A stretch of 64,000 nt of DNA from Bodo saltans (taxonomy: Eukaryota; Euglenozoa; Kinetoplastea; Eubodonida; Bodonidae): assembly GCA_001460835.1 (NCBI GenBank), contig CYKH01001901.1:1484-65483 (forward strand), in the 5' to 3' direction. The notes beneath the pieces were generated by a model. The model did no database searches and had not been told where the DNA came from. It saw only the letters and a program-made list of their open reading frames with translations. Both the position numbers and the translations under genes were made by a program. Shown piece by piece: positions 47,566 through 56,363 of the stretch; within the stretch, counting starts at the first letter, position 1, and every line of letters begins with the position of its first letter.

Positions 47566-48900
47566 ATGCCACCCAAGAAGAAGGCTCGCACCGACGTTGC
47601 GTCGTGGGAGTGTGAGAATGATGATGGATGGGAGGCGTATGCCCCTGCAGACATAGACCTTATCGAAGCTGAGTACGTCAAAGGGGTAGCCTCTATCACC
47701 ACAGACAAGCTCACGTTTAACAAAGGATATGGGAGCAAGTATACCTTCGACTTTAAGTCGATGATTCAAGTGAACAATGACTCCAAGAAGCAGCGCAAGA
47801 TCCGCCGCATTGCTCCACTCGGCGAATGCCAATGGGAGTGGAAGGATGACTCTGGCCTCTTTGTGCCCTTCTACGACGACGACAGCATTGAAATTGAGAG
47901 GCTCTATGCCATTCACGGCGTGGGGGTTGGTCAAAAGACAAAGAAGCTGTCGTTTAACAAAGGATACGACACCATGTACACCTTTACGTTCGCAACAACG
48001 CCTTCCCCTGATGGAGATGAGTCAAAGGGGACGACTGTATCAGGAAGCCAAAAGAACGAAGACTCTGGTAACGTGCGTGAATTGCGCCGTATTCAGAAGA
48101 AGCTTCCGTGGTCAACTGAAGGGTTTGGCATTGCCGGGGCAACCCTCCCGACAGCCGCCCAACTCGCTTCGATCACAAGTGCACCTGCCACGGCAGCGCC
48201 ACCCACTCCTGCAGCAACGCCATCGGGCGCAGGTGCTGCTGTGGATGATGGTGCGGCATTATTGACTCGATCGTCGACGCTCGGCATCCCACAGCATTGG
48301 ACGGCAAAGTCCAGTCACGTGTTTGACGCCTCTGGTGCCCACAGTCTCGTTGCTGTCGTTCCCGGTAGTGAGGAGTTTACCACCATCGCTGGTGCCGTCA
48401 CGTCAACGATGGGGAAGAGCGTCACTGTGTCGAAGATTGTGCGGCTAGAGAACATGACCCTGTGGACATTCTACGCACTCACTCGTGATCAAGTGGCAAA
48501 GCGCACCGGTGGCAATGGAAACCCAAATGAGCGGCTGCTCTTTTATGGCGAGCGTAACGCAAAGAACATCCAAACCATTCAACGCTTTGGATTCGACACT
48601 CGAGTTGCGGAAGACGGAGCTTTCGGTGTGGGGCTTTATTTTGGTGTGCATGCTCGATTCTGCGACTCAGGACGTTGTCTGCAACACCCAGACGGTTCAA
48701 AAGATGTCCTCGTGTGCCGAGCGACTCTGGGAGAAACGACAAAGGGTGCGAAGACAATCCGCAGACCCCCTCCTCGAGATCCCAAGAAGCCAACACTCGA
48801 ACTTTACAATTCTTGCACCGATGATAAGGACCCTCATGAACTTTATGTCCTGTTCGCAAATAGCCAAGTCTATCCAGACTATGTGGTGACGTACAAATAG
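47566..48900 (+). CDS. WWE-WWE-PARP domain protein with degenerate catalytic triad
   Basis: A 444-residue protein. The N-terminal PPKKKAR is a likely nuclear localisation signal. Residues about 12-82 (WECENDDGWEAY, then FNKGYGSKYTFDF and RKIRRI) and about 88-178 (WEWKDDSGLFVPF, then FNKGYDTMYTFTF and RELRRI) are two WWE domains, which bind ADP-ribose-containing chains. An Ala/Pro/Thr-rich linker leads to a PARP catalytic fold (about 245-444). LLFYGERN places Y327 at the position of the NAD-binding His, GVGLYFGVHARF keeps the Tyr (Y358), and LYVLFANSQVYPDY places L426 at the position of the catalytic Glu. A Y-Y-L triad predicts no poly-ADP-ribosylation and perhaps no catalysis at all, as in vertebrate PARP13 (Y-Y-V). 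The ATG at 47566 is preferred; an in-frame ATG exists at 47503. Confidence 0.87.
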   Translation: MPPKKKARTDVASWECENDDGWEAYAPADIDLIEAEYVKGVASITTDKLTFNKGYGSKYTFDFKSMIQVNNDSKKQRKIRRIAPLGECQWEWKDDSGLFVPFYDDDSIEIERLYAIHGVGVGQKTKKLSFNKGYDTMYTFTFATTPSPDGDESKGTTVSGSQKNEDSGNVRELRRIQKKLPWSTEGFGIAGATLPTAAQLASITSAPATAAPPTPAATPSGAGAAVDDGAALLTRSSTLGIPQHWTAKSSHVFDASGAHSLVAVVPGSEEFTTIAGAVTSTMGKSVTVSKIVRLENMTLWTFYALTRDQVAKRTGGNGNPNERLLFYGERNAKNIQTIQRFGFDTRVAEDGAFGVGLYFGVHARFCDSGRCLQHPDGSKDVLVCRATLGETTKGAKTIRRPPPRDPKKPTLELYNSCTDDKDPHELYVLFANSQVYPDYVVTYK

Positions 48901-49107
48901 CAGTCTGAACACTCGCACGCAAGGACGATCATTTTTGAGGACTTTATTTTTCAACGAACCGCAAGAACTTGCGGAGGAGTGGGTTGTGTTCTCCTCGACA
49001 AGAAATTTGATGGATCGATTTGCATGTGCAGCGTCCAAGAACTCTTCAAAAATCTCTCTCCCCACATCATGTTTATTTTGAGCCCTCTCAAGATTCTCGG
49101 CAAGGTT

Positions 49108-50985
49108 ATGTCCAGAAGCAGTTCTTCATCATCGTCATCTGACTCGGATGATTCGAGCCAATCGAGTAGCGACAGTAGCGATAGCAGCAGCAGCGGAAGC
49201 AGCAGCCCACGGGTGACAGTATCCACCCAACAGCGCCCAAATGGGAATCCCTCTGCAAAAGTGAGCATGGGGAAGCTCATCATATCGAGGCCACCCGGCC
49301 AGCAGCCTCCGCCTCCTGCATCTCGACCTGCAGCGGCCACCACCGCCGCTGCTGCTCATAAAACATCCAACCCACAATTGTCGTACACGCACCCCGATGC
49401 CGCCCCCATCCCCCATCCCTCTCCTCCCTACGGTACGTACGGCTCGCTGATTGGTACCATCGATGGAGACCGCCGTTCGTTTCCACTGCGACGCTATCGA
49501 TACGTTGACTACCTTATCACAGCGATTGATATGTTCCTAGCCGTCCTTAGGTCGGAGAACGTCAAGCAGATGGAAACATCCGCCAAAGCGGGTCGCGAGC
49601 ACAAGAAATTTACTTGGGGCAACAAGGGGGAACTCGCCATCACGTTTACATTGACATGTGATATGCTGAAAAATCTTCATGACAAACTGGCCGCACCGAA
49701 ACCAAAATGGGAAGATTCTGTAAAGGAACTCACGTTCTTTCTCATGCGGAGCTCACAGATTCCAACGGACATACTGACGGAAAAGACGTATCATCAGAAA
49801 TACTTGGATTGGAAAAAAGGAGGCACGCGGTATGATCAAGAAGACCACTCGAATGTGAGATTTCCATCGGCTGAGGAGAGGCTGAAGAAGCTGGAAACAA
49901 GAATACAAACGGGCGCTGACTACGGCGTGCAATCCACAGTGGTAGAGGCACCACCGGCAGCAGCAGCAGCAGTTGTGCTGGCCCAGCCTCCTTCGACTGT
50001 GACTGCTCTTGCTCCAAGTGAGGGTCCCTCTCCATCCCCTGTGGCAACTGTGCCAGCGGGCCCTGGCCCAATCGCAAACCGCACCAAAATTCCCCCTCTT
50101 GGGACTGCGTCATTCAAGCAGCCACATGAAGCGCCAAGGCCGTTTCACTGGACCTCGGAGCTGAATGCCATTAAGGGCAACGCGAGCTTGATACTACTTC
50201 CTCGCGATCGACTGGACAAGATGCCAGCACTCATCAACATGTGTGCAAAGTGCGAAACGGCAGATCACTTCTGCGCAATTGCCGACCTCATAAGCCAATC
50301 CCCAGTGGACGTTCAAGCTGCTTTCGAAGCTCAAGGGGGTCTCGTCTTCGTAAAGCGCTGGTTGTGCAGCTGCATGCGGACAAAAAACGAAGCGGCCGTC
50401 CGTACTCTAGCAGAGCGCACGGTCTCGATGAAGTTACGTGCGTGGAGTGCGAAAACACGCGCGGCATGGCACAACGGGTGCGTCAATTTGGATTGGTTAC
50501 GAGCCGCTGAATTCTTTGGTATGAAACCGCAGCTATGGAACGATACCGTCAGTCGCCTAGAGCAATTGGCCATGTCTCCAAGCGAAGCATCGAGCTCACA
50601 CGAGTGGCAAGGAGGACCTGCAAAACGGAATCGTGACGGTGACGTAATGCTCGAGTCAGCAAGCCTTGAAGATTCTAAAACACATGGGACAAATGCTCCA
50701 TCGCATGCGCACCTCATCGATCGCGCCGCTTTTCTCCCACAGGATCTGCGCTATGCGCCGATGAAGCCCGCGGCGCTTAATTCTCTTGAAGCAGCAAGCC
50801 TCTCCGTTTTGTGGGAGCGACGGCAGTCATTCGCGGCGCATATTCAAAGTGTCCTGCGTGATCGTGTCACTGCTGTGGCATCAACGCAACCTTCTCATGA
50901 GCGACCTTTCCCAATGATCCCGTTGTATGCCGACCCGTACTCACTTCTTGGAGTTCCGCATCAGGTCACCACACGAATCATGTGA
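49108..50985 (+). CDS. nuclear-type protein with TFIIS N-terminal (LW)-like domain
   Basis: A 625-residue protein. The N-terminus is an extended Ser/Asp run (MSRSSSSSSSSDSDDSSQSS), a casein kinase 2-like pattern seen in chromatin proteins, followed by Pro/Ala-rich sequence. A well-conserved-looking helical region lies at about 125-240. Residues about 365-447 form a helical bundle (LPALINMCAKCETADHFCAI, VDVQAAFEAQGGLVFVKRWL, RTLAERTVSMKLRAW) that fits the TFIIS N-terminal domain found in elongation factors, IWS1, PNUTS and Mediator 26. A link to RNA polymerase II elongation or a phosphatase complex is an inference. An AG at the end of a T-rich tract (near 49080) lies after other in-frame ATGs (49024, 49069) and supports the start at 49108. 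Confidence 0.72.
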   Translation: MSRSSSSSSSSDSDDSSQSSSDSSDSSSSGSSSPRVTVSTQQRPNGNPSAKVSMGKLIISRPPGQQPPPPASRPAAATTAAAAHKTSNPQLSYTHPDAAPIPHPSPPYGTYGSLIGTIDGDRRSFPLRRYRYVDYLITAIDMFLAVLRSENVKQMETSAKAGREHKKFTWGNKGELAITFTLTCDMLKNLHDKLAAPKPKWEDSVKELTFFLMRSSQIPTDILTEKTYHQKYLDWKKGGTRYDQEDHSNVRFPSAEERLKKLETRIQTGADYGVQSTVVEAPPAAAAAVVLAQPPSTVTALAPSEGPSPSPVATVPAGPGPIANRTKIPPLGTASFKQPHEAPRPFHWTSELNAIKGNASLILLPRDRLDKMPALINMCAKCETADHFCAIADLISQSPVDVQAAFEAQGGLVFVKRWLCSCMRTKNEAAVRTLAERTVSMKLRAWSAKTRAAWHNGCVNLDWLRAAEFFGMKPQLWNDTVSRLEQLAMSPSEASSSHEWQGGPAKRNRDGDVMLESASLEDSKTHGTNAPSHAHLIDRAAFLPQDLRYAPMKPAALNSLEAASLSVLWERRQSFAAHIQSVLRDRVTAVASTQPSHERPFPMIPLYADPYSLLGVPHQVTTRIM

Positions 50986-51193
50986 TGATTACAAATGGTG
51001 TTTCTCTTTTGTCAGAAAAAAAATCGACGAAAAGGCGACATGACAAAAAAAAAAGGATACATACAACTGAGTTGTGTGCCGACAGTCAGAAATGGAAGAA
51101 TAAAATAAGGGCTCGTTTCAAATTCATCATCTCTCCCTCACTTCCCCGTTTGATCTCCTTGTCATTCGTTAGATCCATCCGACATCAACCCAT

Positions 51194-51496
51194 ATGCCAC
51201 CAAAAGAAGGACATGATCCTGTTGAGCAAGTTCACGTAATTGTGACTGGAAAGGTACAAGGAGTCTTCTTCCGAAAACACACTGAGAAGATCGGTGTTAG
51301 TCTCGGACTTGCCGGTTGGGTGCGGAACTTGGACGACGGCACCGTTGAAATCCTCGCGCAGGGTCCTAGATCGCTTCTGCTCCAACTCGTCCAATGGGCA
51401 CATCGGGGTTCCCCCAAATCAAAGGTAGAGTCAGTCACTCCACAGTACACTCAAACGTTTGATGCGTCTCTTCAAAAATTCGCAGTGCAGCGCTAA
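51194..51496 (+). CDS. acylphosphatase
   Basis: A 100-residue enzyme that hydrolyses acylphosphates such as acetyl or carbamoyl phosphate and 1,3-bisphosphoglycerate. GKVQGVFFRKHTE contains the phosphate-binding loop with catalytic R27. GWVRNLDDGTVEI contains N45, the second catalytic residue. The alpha/beta ferredoxin-like fold follows, and the length is close to the usual 90-100 residues. It is soluble and without targeting signals. The ATG at 51194 lies after a C/T-rich tract (51125-51155) and is the first in frame. The assignment is secure. Confidence 0.95.
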   Translation: MPPKEGHDPVEQVHVIVTGKVQGVFFRKHTEKIGVSLGLAGWVRNLDDGTVEILAQGPRSLLLQLVQWAHRGSPKSKVESVTPQYTQTFDASLQKFAVQR

Positions 51497-52154
51497 CTGC
51501 CTCACCACGCTTCCATCCATTAAGTGTCATCAGTCATTCTATGGAATAAGGAAATCAAATGCTCACCAATTCCGAGCGTGCTTTCTACCAACCACAGAAC
51601 GATTATCACATCGTGCATCATGTTTCTCAGGTTATACAACATTCTTGTGCATCGACAAGCAACCAAACAAACCTCGTAATTCCGTCCGATACTCCAACCC
51701 GAACTCGCCACTACACCCTCACAAGTACGCGTAATGAGGTATGGGATAGAGCGGGGGGTGGGGAGGCACGCGGAGAGCGGGCGTCGGGAGCGGGCGGGCG
51801 GTGGCTTCACCATAGAGGAAGCGCCTCCGCGCGTGAGTGACTGCGCTGCTGCGGTGTGCGTGCGTGCTGCGGGTGTGGCGAGCGCCTCGCCGCCGGGGAC
51901 TACGCTCCCTGGGTGCGTGAGGTGCGAGCGCAGCGGACGGAGACCCCATGATTTTGTTTCTTTCTTGTTTGTTTTAGCAAGCGGGAGGCGTGCCAGCGGA
52001 AAAGTGCCCTTTCCATTTACTTTGCCACTGCGCGGTGCGTGCGCGTCTGTGTGTACTGGGGCGTGCGATGATGCGACATGCGTGCTGTTTCTGTTGTTGT
52101 TGTTGACTCGCTCTTGCGACAGGATTTCAAGCAACCCACACAAGCAAACTCAAG
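51497..52154 (+). other. intergenic region holding the left edge of the histone H4 array
   Basis: Bases 51497-51725 are unique sequence after acylphosphatase and show nothing recognisable. From 51726 the sequence equals that following the H4 gene: it begins with the last two codons and stop of H4 (tacgcgtaa) and continues through a very G-rich 3' UTR. The following part, to 52154, is the H4 spacer and promoter-proximal leader. It includes the pyrimidine tract 52085-52115 and the acceptor AG at 52121-52122. Confidence 0.75.
52121..52122 (+). promoter_or_regulatory. probable spliced-leader acceptor AG for histone H4
   Basis: A T-rich pyrimidine tract (52085-52115, mostly gtt repeats and ctcgctctt) is followed by the AG at 52121-52122, 33 bases before the H4 ATG. 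This is the standard spacing for trans-splicing in kinetoplastids. It is predicted from sequence only. Confidence 0.7.
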
Positions 52155-52460
52155 ATGGCCAAGGGAAAGACCAGCGGCGGAGCCAAGGGCGTGTCCACCA
52201 AGCGCCAGAAGAAGGTGCTGCGCGAGAACGTCAAGGGCATCACCCGCGGCGCGATCCGCCGCCTTGCGCGCCGTGGTGGCGTGAAGCGCATCAGCGGCGA
52301 GGTGTACGAGGAGGTGCGCAAGACCCTGAAGTCGTTCGTCGAAGGTGTTGTGCGTGACGCGACTGCGTACACGGAGCACGCCAAGCGCAAGACCGTGACG
52401 GCCCTCGACGTCGTCAACGCGCTGCGCAAGCGCGGCAAGCTGATCTACGGCTACGCGTAA
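52155..52460 (+). CDS. histone H4
   Basis: A 101-residue core histone of the kinetoplastid type. It pairs with H3 to form the nucleosome tetramer. The stretch [20 protein letters not shown] and the terminal [16 protein letters not shown] are canonical. The N-terminal tail ([20 protein letters not shown]) differs from that of animals, lacking the SGRGKGG start, as in trypanosomes. The first in-frame ATG follows the acceptor AG by 33 bases. Codons are strongly biased to C/G endings. The gene is one copy of a tandem array with a 726-bp unit, so the true dosage is higher than assembled. Poly(A) addition, rather than a stem-loop, is the rule for kinetoplastid histone mRNAs, and no stem-loop is evident. 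Confidence 0.98.
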   Translation: MAKGKTSGGAKGVSTKRQKKVLRENVKGITRGAIRRLARRGGVKRISGEVYEEVRKTLKSFVEGVVRDATAYTEHAKRKTVTALDVVNALRKRGKLIYGYA

Positions 52461-52504
52461 TGAGGTATGGGATAGAGCGGGGGGTGGGGAGGCACGCGGA
52501 GAGC

Positions 52505-52524
52505 GGGCGTCGGGAGCGGGCGGG
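52505..52524 (+). other. G-quadruplex-type motif in histone H4 3' UTR
   Basis: Four G3 runs (loops of 4, 3 and 1 bases) lie on the coding strand 45 bases after the H4 stop. The same motif occurs in the preceding copy at 51779-51798, and further G4-G6 runs lie just upstream. It is predicted only from base pattern. Confidence 0.65.
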
Positions 52525-52596
52525 CGGTGGCTTCACCATAGAGGAAGCGCCTCCGCGCGTGAGTGACTGCGCTGCTGCGGTGTGCGTGCGTGCTGC

Positions 52597-52896
52597 NNNN
52601 NNNNNNNNNNNNNNNNNNNNNNNNNNNNNNNNNNNNNNNNNNNNNNNNNNNNNNNNNNNNNNNNNNNNNNNNNNNNNNNNNNNNNNNNNNNNNNNNNNNN
52701 NNNNNNNNNNNNNNNNNNNNNNNNNNNNNNNNNNNNNNNNNNNNNNNNNNNNNNNNNNNNNNNNNNNNNNNNNNNNNNNNNNNNNNNNNNNNNNNNNNNN
52801 NNNNNNNNNNNNNNNNNNNNNNNNNNNNNNNNNNNNNNNNNNNNNNNNNNNNNNNNNNNNNNNNNNNNNNNNNNNNNNNNNNNNNNNNNNNNNNNN
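52597..52896. other. assembly gap (300 N) at the histone H4 array
   Basis: A run of exactly 300 undetermined bases, the same placeholder length as the first gap. It lies inside the second H4 repeat, so it almost certainly hides an unknown number of further units and the right edge of the array. Confidence 0.99.
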
Positions 52897-52900
52897 GAAG

Positions 52901-53650
52901 ATGTGGCTGATGCTGGTGCGAAAGAGGCTTCTAATCGTGACAGGGCGAGGAGCTCTTTCTTACTGTTTTCTCGGTCAACATCCTCCAACCCATGCTACAC
53001 TGCCGAATGGGGTTTGTGTTTTGTTTCTTTTTGCCGCGCTTGTGTTGTCCGTCGTGATGACCACCGAAAAAGTTTTCTTTTTTGTTGATTCCGCTGAATT
53101 GGAAACCATCACTGGGACGTTGTGGGAAGCAACAAGGACGCATATATTGAACGCTGCAAACTCATCGACGACATCATTGGAAGCAGGGGTGCTCCCTGCC
53201 TGTCAACATGATCACGGTTTTGTTGCCGTTGTTGTGCTGTCGCGTATCTCTTCGGTTGCAATGGCGTCTCTCTCGTTTAGTGCTGCCACGCTTGTGCTGA
53301 TGGATGGGGTTTGGAGATCGTTGCCACGGTGCATTGTGATGGCGCCCATTGTGGCGCTTGCTCTCGCAGCAATTTTGCGATGGGTGAGTGAGTTTGTGAT
53401 ATTCTCAACATCATTTTGTGGCCAGATGTCGTTGTCAGACCAGGGATTCACAGATACTGCCTCACTGACCTCGAAGGTAGCAGTTGTGGTGTTGGCAGCT
53501 TTGAGTGGGGTGTTGTATTTCGTCTTGTACCCTATTCATCACCTCAGTAGAGTGCTTGATATTGAACCTTCTCGCAGTGAGGGATCAGAGCTTCGAGACC
53601 CGCTGCTTACGGCGGTTGGGATCGCAGCATTGTTTGCAGTGGCTGCATAG
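52901..53650 (+). CDS. multi-pass membrane protein, possibly 5'-truncated by the gap
   Basis: About 249 residues are visible from an ATG five bases after the gap. The real start could lie in the missing sequence. Four hydrophobic segments can be counted: one near residues 37-55 (GVCVLFLFAALVLSVVM), a pair at about 107-165 (AVVVLSRISSVAMASLSF, then VMAPIVALALAAILRW) and one at 190-210 (VAVVVLAALSGVLYFVLYPI). An extracytoplasmic loop of about 50 residues lies between the first and second. This layout is like that of the amastins, but the amastin signature around the loop Cys residues is not evident, so no family is assigned. Confidence 0.6.
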   Translation: MWLMLVRKRLLIVTGRGALSYCFLGQHPPTHATLPNGVCVLFLFAALVLSVVMTTEKVFFFVDSAELETITGTLWEATRTHILNAANSSTTSLEAGVLPACQHDHGFVAVVVLSRISSVAMASLSFSAATLVLMDGVWRSLPRCIVMAPIVALALAAILRWVSEFVIFSTSFCGQMSLSDQGFTDTASLTSKVAVVVLAALSGVLYFVLYPIHHLSRVLDIEPSRSEGSELRDPLLTAVGIAALFAVAA

Positions 53651-53756
53651 TGATTGCATGTACACATTGTTGATGTAATAACTTCGTTACTCTAACGGAA
53701 CACTTCCAATGCTTGTTCATTTTTCGCCCCCTCCTCTGCTTGGTTTTGAACAACAA

Positions 53757-53758
53757 AG
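53757..53758 (+). promoter_or_regulatory. probable spliced-leader acceptor AG that decides the start of the GT49 gene
   Basis: A pyrimidine tract (53720-53747, with ccccctcctctgc) ends at the AG at 53757-53758, eight bases before the ATG at 53766. The in-frame ATG at 53709 lies upstream of this tract, so it would not be in the processed mRNA. Confidence 0.6.
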
Positions 53759-53765
53759 GATTAAG

Positions 53766-56093
53766 ATGATGATGCCTGTTCATCGTGTTCTGCATGTTCT
53801 TTGGGGCATTGCTGTTGGCATTCTTATCGGAGTTGTGGTGGATGAGGAGCAGTTTCTCGTTTTACTCCGTAGCGATACGAGGACAACGTCGTCGTCGTTG
53901 TCTTCCCTTCGTAGCTTTGAGGATGAGGGCCAATATGCTGCCATTGGCCTCGCTGTGAATGATGACGACGGCGATCGTATTAGTGAGGAAGAGGTTGTTC
54001 GAACCGTGGAAACCCTAACTGGTCATCACTACGCAGTGCAACTATATTATCACACCGCAGAGGCAAAGGGGGATGCTAGGATGCCGAATATTACATTTGT
54101 GGCGCATGTCACGGTTGATCGGATCGTCCATGTACGTCGATGGTGTCGGCAGTGGAACGGCCCTATGTCAATCTCAGTGTTTGTGCGACCATTCGTTGAC
54201 AGTGTGACCAACGTCATGCAACAGTTTGTGGGGGATCTATGCATCGGTAAGCATGCACATCTGCACATGGTGAAGGAGCTTCAACATGAAGACCCTCCAT
54301 CATCGTCTGAGAAAACGAAACGCGGACTGGATTCCAACAAGAAGCCAAAAGACATGCACTTGTTTTATCCGTCGAATATTCAACGAAACACAGCACTTGA
54401 CGGTGCCGTCGGGGATTTGGTGTTCCTGTTGGATATTGACTTTCATTTCTTGCCTGCCGCAGCCTCAAGACGTGGCGAGGAGCAGTTTAGGGCCCATTTT
54501 GAGCAGCAGCGCAACATTGTGCAAAACTGGGATTTCTTGGAAAAGTCTGATGGCACTTCTGTCGCCGGAATCAATAGTGGAGCGATTGCGCATTCATCGA
54601 TGTTTGTCGTTCCTGCAATAGAAACAGTGACACTTGACATTCCCATCCCATCCAACGTCTCTGAGCTCATTGAGCAGGTGCGTCTGCAACAATCTTGCGA
54701 ATTCTACGGCCATTATTGCAAACACTGCCATCACCCAACAAACCTTAAGAAATTTCTGCAGCGCTCACACGACAACGACGATGTTGCGCCAGCGAGACAA
54801 CAGGATCAATTCTCGTTACATACGCCGTACCTTATCGACTACGAGGAGCGCTACGAGCCATACGTCGTACTTAACAAGAGTGCCGTGTCCCTCGGAGGGC
54901 ACGCGGTCCCAAGATACAACGAATCCTTCTTAGGACGTTTTGGCGATAAGTTTTCCTTCTTTTATGAGATTGCTGCCCAGAATCGCCCTTTTGTTGTCAT
55001 GACCGATTATTATCTGGTGCATGAGGGTCGAGGAAACGACGTGGTGTGGCCGAATGAACCTAGCCCTGAGTATCGGGCTCGTGAACGCTTCAGCGAGCGG
55101 CTTTTCATTGATTTCAAAGCCGTCATGGCACGCAAATATCAAAAGAAGCAGAACGCCCCTACCTCACATGAATTCGATGCAACAACAACAGGCCGCGACG
55201 TAGTGACAGATTCCAACACATTCGCTGTCGAGGATCCTTTTCTGTTGGCTGCAACCGAACGCATTGATTGGAGCACCGTTTCCAGCGCAGGATCTGACAA
55301 TTGGTTGACGGACTCTAGCGGTCTTGCGTGTATCGCAACTCACCGAACTCTTCTCACCGGCCATCACAATGCCGAAGACACAGCAGCTTCTGTTCGCCAC
55401 GTGGAGGGGTTGCGAAGAGCTATCTCATGGGCGTGTGAGAACATGGATTGCGCACCGTTGCAGCACAACATCGACGCAGCCCACGATGCTGCACGCACGT
55501 TTCCTAGGAATGTTGTTGCCCATGCGGATTGGGTGTTTGGCCGTTGGATGCATCATTCTATTCGGCGAGGGGGGAGTGTGACAACTGCATGCCACTTTAA
55601 TGGTGCCGCAACGCTCGTTGCGATCGACGAGCAACGAGGTGTCGCTGAGGAGAGCGGCGGTAGCAATACCGAGCGTGATGACTCCACATCGGCGGAGTTA
55701 AGCCCCTTCAAGGTGGTGGGGTGCACTCTCAACCCTGACGCCCTTGTGAACGATGCTCGCTTGAGAACGTTGATCCATGAGATTTGCAGTGATCCTGCGC
55801 CAGCGGTGGAGTCCATCGAGCGAATGGATGACGAGTTTATTCTGCGGAGCACGCAACGGTGGCAAGAGGTGAAACAGCAACAGGACATGGATGATGACCG
55901 TCGACTCGATCGCATCGGTGGTGGGTGTCAGTATCTTTTCCAACACCTTCATCCACTGGTTGCCCACGACGTACGGACACAGGCAGCGACAGCATTGTTG
56001 GCACATCACTTGATTTTCACCGCCGGTGGCCGCGGTCGGACGTGCCGCGATCGCTTTGGGGATGTTGCAACGTTCCTGCGCGTCCCGCGATAA
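53766..56093 (+). CDS. LARGE-like glycosyltransferase (GT49 family)
   Basis: A 775-residue predicted type II membrane protein with an N-terminal signal anchor (about residues 5-25, VLHVLWGIAVGILIGVVV) and a large lumenal domain. The donor-binding DxD motif is D223-I-D225 in VFLLDIDFHFLP. The C-terminal part of the catalytic domain matches GT49 (B4GAT1 and the second domain of LARGE): YEPYVVLNKS, then YNESFLGRFGDKFSFFYEIA and VMTDYYLVHEGRG. Relatives transfer glucuronic acid (or xylose in the other half of LARGE) onto O-mannosyl or N-glycans in the Golgi. About 260 further residues follow the domain, unlike the vertebrate enzymes. The start at 53766 is chosen because the acceptor AG lies after the upstream ATG. 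Substrate is unknown in kinetoplastids. Confidence 0.82.
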   Translation: MMMPVHRVLHVLWGIAVGILIGVVVDEEQFLVLLRSDTRTTSSSLSSLRSFEDEGQYAAIGLAVNDDDGDRISEEEVVRTVETLTGHHYAVQLYYHTAEAKGDARMPNITFVAHVTVDRIVHVRRWCRQWNGPMSISVFVRPFVDSVTNVMQQFVGDLCIGKHAHLHMVKELQHEDPPSSSEKTKRGLDSNKKPKDMHLFYPSNIQRNTALDGAVGDLVFLLDIDFHFLPAAASRRGEEQFRAHFEQQRNIVQNWDFLEKSDGTSVAGINSGAIAHSSMFVVPAIETVTLDIPIPSNVSELIEQVRLQQSCEFYGHYCKHCHHPTNLKKFLQRSHDNDDVAPARQQDQFSLHTPYLIDYEERYEPYVVLNKSAVSLGGHAVPRYNESFLGRFGDKFSFFYEIAAQNRPFVVMTDYYLVHEGRGNDVVWPNEPSPEYRARERFSERLFIDFKAVMARKYQKKQNAPTSHEFDATTTGRDVVTDSNTFAVEDPFLLAATERIDWSTVSSAGSDNWLTDSSGLACIATHRTLLTGHHNAEDTAASVRHVEGLRRAISWACENMDCAPLQHNIDAAHDAARTFPRNVVAHADWVFGRWMHHSIRRGGSVTTACHFNGAATLVAIDEQRGVAEESGGSNTERDDSTSAELSPFKVVGCTLNPDALVNDARLRTLIHEICSDPAPAVESIERMDDEFILRSTQRWQEVKQQQDMDDDRRLDRIGGGCQYLFQHLHPLVAHDVRTQAATALLAHHLIFTAGGRGRTCRDRFGDVATFLRVPR

Positions 56094-56363
56094 ATCAGTT
56101 TAGAAGAATGGAGAGAATGGAGTTGGCGTTCGACTTTTCCTTGTTCCTCGAATTCATTTCAGTTCGTTTCGTCGCAACTTTGTCGCAGAGAAATTGCCAA
56201 GACGTGGTTGCTCGCCATTCGTGCGTATGTGTTCGTGTTTGGAAGATTTATTCTGTTTTTGTGCTTACTTTCCATAACAAAAGAGTAATTCGTAAATTTA
56301 GCACACAAACACAGCCGCGCAGTGAGAAGGGGGGAAAAAAGACCACGAACGTCGAGGCCCCAT

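Larger units (their letters stand above)
51726..52596 (+). repeat. tandem histone H4 repeat (726-bp unit), left edge and one complete unit
   Basis: The sequence from 51726 recurs from 52452, giving a 726-bp period. The second copy is identical to the first over all 145 bases before the gap (52452-52596). Each unit consists of the 3' end of H4, its G-rich 3' UTR, the spacer, the splice acceptor and H4. The first partial unit starts inside the H4 coding sequence at its last two codons, so the array boundary falls within a gene copy. The number of copies hidden by the gap is unknown. Confidence 0.92.

Noticed and set aside
52901-53650. Amastin-like surface protein
   Set aside because: The four-segment layout fits, but I could not find the amastin signature around the loop cysteines, and the 5' end may be missing.
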